A stretch of DNA of 64,000 nt, from NCBI GenBank assembly GCA_025677815.1, contig JAIXMP010000009.1, positions 1,116,001 through 1,180,000 on the forward strand, written 5' to 3'. The position numbers and the translations under genes are program-made. This document shows positions 58,286 through 64,000 of this stretch, one piece after another. This stretch comes from Phascolomyces articulosus. Lineage: Eukaryota; Mucoromycota; Mucoromycetes; Mucorales; Lichtheimiaceae. Under the pieces are notes generated by a model. That model was not told where the DNA came from and searched no databases. It saw only the letters and a list, made by a program, of their open reading frames with translations. Each line of letters opens with the position of its first letter. Position 1 is the stretch's first letter.

Positions 58286-60469
58286 AATAAGCGCTAGTAA
58301 AAAATGTTCATCATTAATTAATTACGTATTAATTTTCTATTTATCATAATACAAGTAAATACAAGTTCATCTCGTTGTAGGTATAATAAGAATATGTGTT
58401 ATAGTGATAACTACTTGTAATAAACTAATATATGGAGTATTCTTACTCTGTCAAATGATTTTCATGTTTTTCTTTGTTCAGGCACATAATATTAACCCCA
58501 TAATTTATTTGTGTAGAACATTAGATCTTCCCCCCCTTTTTTTAGTCTACTTAGTGTTCACTATAATATAGTATACATAAAATGGCTACTCTAATGATGA
58601 TCGACTGGAGGCATTTTTTCTTCATTTTAATCTACGGATTTATTGCATGTATCAATGAAGAAGAAGAAGAAAAAAAAGAAAGGAGGTTAATTCCAGAAGA
58701 TATAGATTGTAGATCTACTGGTTTATAATTATAATAAAGATATAGCAAATATTTATGTTTTATAATACTCAAAACGATGACGCAACTCATCTTAAATAAA
58801 CATTTTTTTTTCACCCAATTTTTAAAATGAAGGACTTAAGCAGAGTAAATCCTAGAATGCACCACATATCTACAGATGAGTCTATATAGGCTAAGTGATT
58901 TCTATATTTGGGTTTTGCATATATGCACCACTTCGAGCTATATACACAACGTTTGAGGTCGATTCTCAATTGTCTAATTCTTGTTCAATCATTAATTATA
59001 AGTCCATATATGCCATGGTAAATAGCCTTTTTTTTGATATTATAGAATTCGCACCATTTAATGAAAAGTTTTTGAATAAGAAAAACTATCAAATTAAATA
59101 TAGTATAAGTAAAACAGAGAAAAGAAAACGCTCATTTATTTATCATTTGATACCTCTTGCAGCAAACATGCATGGTTTTCATCGTACACAGGCCGTCCCT
59201 TCGATTCACTAAACTATATTTGGAAATCTGAGTTTGAATATTTTGAGATGCACCATTTCTGAAAAGATGAGGGAGGAAAGAGACAGACAAGAAAAAAAAA
59301 GGATTCTTTCAAGAATATTAAATAGACCAAAGCTGTTGATCATTCTCCAGTACCTTACTTTTTTTACGTATATTTATAAGAAACCATCAGTATATTATTG
59401 GAATGTTCTATAATGAAAGAAAAAAATACATGTTAAATATCATGATGACGATCTCTCTTCATTGGTACAACCTTATTGATGGTTATACAAAAAAAAGAAA
59501 ATATTCCCTCTCTATATGTAAGTCAAAAGTAACAAAACCATCGTACAGACTCTCATCAAAAAAGAATAAGGTGCTATATAAGGTATATCATTCTACAAGT
59601 TTGAATTCCTTTGTTTAGCATTAAAAAAAATGACATGCATGATTATAATGATCGTCCTTAGTACAATGACTGGATATGATTTGATTGTTTTACTCTATTC
59701 TGTTTATTGGTTTTTTTTATATGATATGTAAAAATAATAATAATAAAAAAGAAAACCCTATATTTCTTTATAGAATGGTAGGTCAAGGAGACGAAAATAG
59801 ATATATTTATATGTTTTTTAAAAGATGGAATGTCACTCTTATCGATTAAAGGGGTCGACCAAAATTTGGTATAACATCATGTGGGATTGACTTGTTGGGG
59901 TCAATAGCCTACGACGAGTCTCACGCTTATTATAATTTCCAATCGAATTTTCATTATGAAGACAATAAAAATATTATAATTATATTTGAGAGTAGAACTT
60001 TCGATTTGATTTTACTGCTTTTGTACTAAAATAAATTACCGCGCATATGGTTGAAAGAGTGAAAGAATAAGATTTTTCTATAATGATAATATTTCTTCAA
60101 ATATATTTTTATTTTCTTGATTTTTTGTGAGGTTTGAATGGAATGATATGAAGACGGGATAAGGTGATGTAAATAGTCGAAAAGCAAGAGAAAATACAAT
60201 TGAGATGCCTTTCGGAGGTAAGACACCTCCCAAAAAAATAGGGATAATAGAAATGATAGGTAAAATATGAATATGAAGAGAGAAGAACATCACAAGTAAA
60301 AAACTATGAGCTGGATTGTAAAGTGCAAAAAGTCGTTGAAAAAAAAGGAATATAATAAACTCGAAAGAAGAGTAGATATTAAAATTTTTTGGGATTTCGA
60401 TGCGTTTGGAATATGTGTTGTTGTTGTTGTTGTTACATATAAATATATAGAAAGTGATCTGTTCAGTAT
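58286..60469. other. Gene-poor interval
   Basis: AT-rich DNA with no supported gene. Plus-strand open frames at 58895-59212 and 59403-59618 are weakly protein-like without motifs or splice context. The right end is the 3' region of the chitin deacetylase gene. Confidence 0.5.
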
Positions 60470-61321
60470 TTAAAGGGCATGACTGATAAGAGCAGCAGCC
60501 ACAGTACCGAAAGCCATGAATAAAGTTGTAGGGTTAAGAGAAGTAGCTGCACCTTCACCACTACCAGCACTTCCTTGACCAGCAGTTTCCTTGTAAACAT
60601 CTTCAGCGGTCATATTAGCACAAGCAGCCACAGTGGTCATTTCATATTTAGATTTCAAAAGAGGGACGACGGTATTGATGGCAACGTTGACAGTTTCATT
60701 GACACGGTCATGTTCTAATGAAATACCAGAACTGGAATTGTTGATCCAACCACGGACGGTTTGTTCAATGGATTGGGGAGTGATAAGAGGGTTGGTTCCG
60801 ATTTCCCAATCAAAGGTATCATGATCCCAAATAGCAATATTGAAGCCAAGTTGTTGAGTAATATTACGAACACGATCATCCATATCACCTTGGGGCTATA
60901 GATCAATATAAAAATAGAAGTATTTTCATGTCAATAAAAAGATACAAAAAGAATTATCAAGATAACAATATTTTTTTTACCGGTCGAACAAGGACAGGAG
61001 AGACACCAATAATTTCCTTAATGGCTTGTTCAGTCCACTTGAGTTCAGCAACAATTTGTTCATTTGTTTGTGTAGTCAATTGTGTATGTGACCTAAAAAT
61101 ATAATAATAATGATGATTATACCAGTCTAATTAGTTACTATGTAATATGTATATTTTTTGTTAACCATCCCCCTTGATATTGTTGACGTGTTGATGAGGT
61201 GTTTATATCCTATTATTATTAATAATTACCATGTATGAATGGCAATTTCATGACCATCTTCATGCATTCTCTTGACCATCTCTGGATATTGAATTACCTA
61301 AATAAATATATAAATTGATTA

Positions 61322-61353
<32 letters not shown>

Positions 61354-62061
61354 GGTTTGTTGGTAGGAGAAAATGTGTTTTCTATATGTAATAACCGAAT
61401 AAACAATAAAGATAATAAAAATAATAACTTACATTTCCACCGATCAAGAAAAATGTAGCCTTCAAATTTTGACTCTTTAAGAAATCATATAAAGGAGGAC
61501 TGGCCACAGTGGGTCCATCATCGAAACTCTAAATATAAATTATTATTATTATTAGTACGATCAGGGGCAAAAAATAAAGACAGATTGAGATTTTCCTTGT
61601 CTACTATTTTTGTTTGTTTGCTTCATTTTTATGTTTTTTTTTATCTCATACTCCCAGTAAATATTATATATGTAACTACTGCTACTACTAGTGTGTATGA
61701 TCATAAAAAAACAAAAAACAAAATAGATTCGTAAAAGATGGATATTTACCAAACCCCAATGACCTTGTTCACAAGTATAAATGTCAGAAGGACGTTTACA
61801 TTGAGTTGAAGTCCAATGGCAATAAGGATCGGTACCAGGTACAGCAGGTTGACCAACAGGCGCTTGGGGAATAGTAGCATTATTAAGAGATTGTACCCAT
61901 TCAGGTTTGGGTGAAGGAACTTGAATAGGAACAGGATAAGCTTCCTTCCATTCAAAGTTACTGGTAGGTGTTTGAAGACCTGCTGGAGCACCAGCTGTAG
62001 GTGTTTGTGCGTATACTTGTTCAAGTGCAAGTAAAGCGATCAAAAAGGTGGATTTACGCAT
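60470..62061 (-). CDS. Chitin deacetylase, secreted GPI-type
   Basis: Five exons on the minus strand: 61750-62061, 61433-61528, 61230-61297, 60981-61092 and 60470-60895; 337 aa. The N-terminal signal peptide [19 protein letters not shown] is followed by a Pro-rich linker. The NodB polysaccharide-deacetylase motifs are all present: SFDDGP (residues 105-110; usual TFDDGP), metal-binding HTWSH (157-161), RPPQGD (195-200), the DTFDWE region and SLEHD. A C-terminal hydrophobic segment [17 protein letters not shown] after a small-residue stretch predicts a GPI anchor. The enzyme removes acetyl groups from chitin to make chitosan in the wall or periplasm, a hallmark of Mucoromycota walls. Exon phases join cleanly. 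A (TTA)n run lies in intron 2 at about 61320-61352. Confidence 0.93.
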
Positions 62062-63450
62062 CGTTGTTGTTTTATTTTGTTCGTATGGTGATTTACGGTG
62101 GTTGTTGTGGTAACAGTACTAGTTACTAATAGTTGATGTTAAATAAAGAAAGGAGAGGGAAGAGAAAGAGAAAGAAGAAAAAGAAGTGTGTTGGATATAA
62201 ATTATAAAATATAAATAAAGAAAAAGGGAAAAAGGGACAAGTAAAATAATTAGTTGTACTTTTTTTTTATAAATGGATTATGACCCGAGCAACTCTTCTC
62301 CTATTTTCTTTTATTACCATAAGAATAAATCAAAGCATCAAAAAATAGTAACGCATCGCACTAAATAAGAGTGAAACCATGGAAATGACAGAATCACAAG
62401 AAAACATTTTTTTTTTTTGGCATTTACAGATTCAGATTTCCTAAAATAAATTCTTTTTTCTCAAAAGTACCCGGTAAATCTTCCAGAGCGGATAGGCTGG
62501 ACCCATAATGGATCCAAGTTGTACAATACTTTACTTGATTCGGAAATTGGTTATAAAGAATCTCTTTCGAAGAACTAGAAGAATAGAAGAAGGGGCTTGT
62601 TATATATATATATATATAAATATAACTGTGTACAGCCTCTTTTTCTCTTTTTTTTTGCCCTTTTACATGCATATATATTTTTATCCACAAATAGGTCTTT
62701 TTTTAAGATGGCACCTTGTTGACGATATGTCATGATGTATATTTGGCTTACAGTTTTATTTATAATAACAATCGAAGATCTCTCCTTTTCTTCCTCCTTT
62801 CAAACAAAGTTTCTATAAAACTATAGATCTATTTTCTAACAAATATTGGATTAGAATAATTATAATAATTAATAGATTCTTATTCTGAGTATATTTATTT
62901 AGTAATAGTTATATTATTGATTATTACTATTTTTTTGGTACTAAAGAAAATTGGGTACGTATGACAAATGAATTCTTTTTTTTTTTTTTTTTTGTCTCGG
63001 CACAAAAGTCCATTTTGTTTAAACGCGTCGATCGTTTAGACCCAATTTTATTTTTTAACATGTATAAACATGCATTTGCCTCCTTTTCCTTAAACACACA
63101 CAAAAAGCCAAGCTTCGCCTTGTTTGTTTTTTTTTTTACTAAACTCAGGTATAAACATAACTTTAAAAAAACAAGATCTTACATACACATGACGCAGTAG
63201 TAAGTATAGTGTATCAACAAACAGTCCATCATTACAGTTAGTTAATACAGTAAAGAAATCATCATTATTATCATCAGATAATTCATAAACAAAAAGCCTG
63301 AATAATTATAGAACATTATTTTTAAGGAATAATATGAAAATATTTGGAAAGGGTAAAAAGTATATATTTTTATATTTACATAAAACATCAAATCTTATTT
63401 TAGATTTTAATTATATCATACAAAGAAAAAAAAAGTGGTAGAAAAAATCT
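62062..63450. other. Intergenic
   Basis: Contains the promoter of chitin deacetylase (AG-rich leader at 62140-62190), a (TA)n run at about 62601-62618, poly-T at 62977-62992 and the 3' region of the NPR2 gene. No gene seen. Confidence 0.6.
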
Positions 63451-64000
63451 CTACCTGTAAATAAACTTTACTGACCACTGGTTACCATTACTATTATTAT
63501 TACTACTACTATTGTTACTATTACTATTATTATTGTTATTTGTACGATTTGTATACGATGTCAAATAGTCCTCTTCTAAACGAGCCCTTTGTTGATGGTG
63601 ATGGTGATGTTGAGAAGCAGGTAAAGAGTGTGGAACATCAAATTGTTGTTGTTGTTGTTGTTGTGGATCCATAAATGTCGTAGGTCCATACAATCCTGTT
63701 CCTATATCCATTCTCTGTTTTGTATGATGCTCAATCGGTTTCAACATGGCAGGTTCAAAATTCGGATTATTCCCATGACTTGATACTTGAAGTTGTTCAT
63801 CCAATTCTTGAGGAGAACATTTTAATGCAGTACAAATCTCATCATAGTGATGTAATCCATCAAGATAAGGAATAATATCTGGATGAATCGCTGCACCTGT
63901 ATTAATATTGAAGATTTTGGTATATTGATTCTTGTTGTTTGTGGTCGTTGACGTGCCGGTATTGGATAAAGAATTCAATGGAACCACTTCATTACTATCC
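63451..64000 (-). CDS. NPR2: GATOR1/SEACIT subunit Npr2 (NPRL2), 3' end
   Basis: The minus-strand frame is open from the window edge to the stop at 63451-63453. Its sequence IIPYLDGLHHYDEICTALKC followed by SPQELDEQLQ matches the conserved C-terminal winged-helix end of NPRL2/Npr2 (LYxGxHSYDEIC...ELDERL). Npr2 with Npr3 and Iml1 (DEPDC5) forms the GAP complex that restrains TORC1 under amino-acid limitation at the vacuole/lysosome. After the conserved end this protein carries an unusual ~110-residue tail with poly-Gln, poly-His and poly-Asn runs, absent from animal NPRL2. The 5' part lies beyond the window; the last few residues (KFIYR) could be affected by an unrecognised splice. Confidence 0.75.
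   Translation of the reverse strand, partial: DSNEVVPLNSLSNTGTSTTTNNKNQYTKIFNINTGAAIHPDIIPYLDGLHHYDEICTALKCSPQELDEQLQVSSHGNNPNFEPAMLKPIEHHTKQRMDIGTGLYGPTTFMDPQQQQQQQFDVPHSLPASQHHHHHQQRARLEEDYLTSYTNRTNNNNNSNSNNSSSNNNSNGNQWSVKFIYR

Noticed and set aside
1..64000. CRISPR arrays, operons, Shine-Dalgarno sites, bacterial IS elements
   Set aside because: The DNA is eukaryotic with spliceosomal introns; no array of regularly spaced repeats was seen beyond simple microsatellites.

Overview
The window is nuclear DNA from an early-diverging filamentous fungus, most likely a Mucoromycota (Mucorales-type) species. Reasons: it is very AT-rich; genes have many short GT-AG introns; there is a GPI-type chitin deacetylase of the kind Mucorales use to make chitosan; a Ral-type GTPase is present, which I believe Dikarya generally lack; and the intergenic DNA is rich in poly-A/T and simple repeats. 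The genus cannot be named from sequence alone.

Layout. 1-8.1 kb is a compact housekeeping block: a two-TM PPxY membrane protein (5' end outside the window), mitochondrial ribosomal protein mL40, an ANCHR/ZFYVE19-like zinc-finger protein divergent from the SUMO gene, and eIF3a. After a 2.6-kb gap, 10.7-19.4 kb holds a 15-exon kinase with an unusual CH-kinase-C1-CaaX architecture, a decayed TnpB/Fanzor-like nuclease relic, and a Ral GTPase. 19.6-20.8 kb carries a decayed gene of unknown family. 21.8-26.9 kb holds the spliceosomal WD40 protein Prp46/PLRG1, mitochondrial seryl-tRNA synthetase and a small, probably mitochondrial, coiled-coil membrane protein. 26.9-37.6 kb is a gene desert with coding relics, a LINE reverse-transcriptase fragment, and a large inverted repeat with ~500-bp near-identical arms around a 485-bp loop. 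37.6-42.6 kb has a small cysteine-rich protein and the intronless RPAP1 gene.

From 42.6 to 58.3 kb the DNA looks accessory: several decayed coding tracts, two MITE-like elements, and at least three copies (plus an inverted C-terminal fragment) of a HET-domain (heterokaryon-incompatibility-type) gene family, all with broken frames, interrupted only by the intact MBF1 gene. After another gap come chitin deacetylase and the 3' end of an NPR2/NPRL2 (GATOR1/SEACIT) gene.

The conserved genes are independent housekeeping functions (translation, splicing, SUMOylation, Pol II assembly, nutrient signalling, cell wall), not a pathway cluster. The most unusual features are the prenylatable CH-kinase-C1 protein upstream of a Ral gene, the decaying HET-gene neighbourhood, the long inverted repeat and the Fanzor-like relic. 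All exon boundaries are read by eye from splice consensus and frame, without alignments or transcript data.
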